Below, piece by piece: positions 62,166 through 62,380 of a stretch of 62,380 nucleotides of DNA. Numbering within the stretch: position 1 is the first letter of the stretch; each line of letters opens with the position of its first letter. Under the pieces are notes generated by a model, which saw nothing but the letters and a program-made list of their open reading frames with translations, made no database searches and had not been told where the DNA came from. The stretch is from Gloeomargarita lithophora Alchichica-D10 (GTDB lineage Bacteria; Cyanobacteriota; Cyanobacteriia; Gloeomargaritales; Gloeomargaritaceae): the NCBI RefSeq assembly GCF_001870225.1, contig NZ_CP017675.1:2628561-2690940 (forward strand), in the 5' to 3' direction. Position numbers and translations under genes: made by a program.

Positions 62166-62380
62166 GGGGTGGGAAAAAAGCGGGCGGCTGAAACTGGCCA
62201 ATCATGTTTATACTACGGCGAATCATCATGCAGATGTCATCCAGGGGGAGGTCATTTACGTCCAAACCAAAGGGATTTTCAATTTCCCTGGCCAACTCCT
62301 CCACCCCCATCAGAATAAACGCCACCATGCCCACAATCAGTACCACCGCCCAGCCCAATTCCGGTTTCAGCCCCAGGGGC
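62155..62380 (-). CDS. Second bestrophin-like protein, partial at window end
   Basis: Only the C-terminal 74 or so codons are in the window; the frame is open to the edge. It has a hydrophobic helix ('WAVVLIVGMVAFILMG') and then 'VEELAREIENPFGLDVNDLPLD', near-identical in plan to the next gene. It ends in a Pro-rich tail. The two genes are tandem paralogues, overlapping by 11 bases. Confidence 0.82.
   Translation of the reverse strand, partial: PLGLKPELGWAVVLIVGMVAFILMGVEELAREIENPFGLDVNDLPLDDICMMIRRSINMIGQFQPPAFFPPHDR

Overview
This window is a compact piece of a cyanobacterial chromosome. Diagnostic genes are the phycocyanin operon cpcB-cpcA-cpcC, the rod-core linker cpcG, psaE, cytochrome c6, a membrane-anchored rubredoxin with ycf48, an IctB-family protein, DUF1830, DUF2605 and DUF2973 proteins, and a CruG-like glycosyltransferase. 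The C-phycocyanin genes have no phycoerythrin partner here. GC is moderate by eye and genes are packed on both strands. No rRNA, tRNA or CRISPR array was seen. An early-branching unicellular cyanobacterium such as a Gloeomargarita relative would fit, but that is a guess from gene content.

Layout. 1-3.8 kb: ndk-tatC and tldD-thrC, divergent. 3.9-4.3 kb: a decayed IS5-type transposase. 4.4-7.5 kb: 2-Cys peroxiredoxin, mtnA and trmFO. 7.6-10.7 kb: a coupled operon of a site-2 protease, a DUF2232 membrane protein and a CobT-like protein, running into argD. 12-15.6 kb: DUF151 nuclease and a polyamine ABC system potC-potD-potA without potB. 15.7-24.7 kb: riboflavin synthase, ppk, a 5'-nucleotidase, EVE protein, lipA, miaA and gyrB. 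24.7-33.4 kb: an AT-rich glycosyltransferase, uvrC, a B12/radical SAM protein, a diguanylate cyclase response regulator, sppA, and a repeat-rich spot with a degraded toxin-antitoxin pair. 33.4-38 kb: serine hydrolase and phycobilisome genes. 38-41 kb: the NAD operon nadD, an NrtR-like regulator and nadE, each overlapping the next by 4 bases. 41-47.3 kb: YbjQ, two tandem coiled-coil membrane proteins, aroB, CruG-like transferase, VOC protein and cysteine desulfurase. 47.3-53 kb: two small proteins with IctB, DUF2973/DUF2605, then rubA-ycf48-acyltransferase. 53-62.4 kb: ychF, cytochrome c6, an FHA protein with a dead trypsin-like domain, PrxQ, a 2Fe-2S protein, psaE, mutM, a cyclase-FHA protein, a phosphatase, aroQ and two tandem bestrophins, the second cut by the window edge.

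Themes. Co-directional genes often overlap by 1-4 bases, implying translational coupling, and at least seven convergent pairs overlap at their 3' ends. A dispersed repeat with a GC-rich palindromic core occurs in most of the larger gaps. The strongest leads are the triad-less trypsin-like/TM/FHA protein, the paired coiled-coil repeat proteins, the potC gene that lacks a normal start for its first membrane helix, the PIN toxin with a late in-frame stop, and the nadD/NrtR-like/nadE operon.
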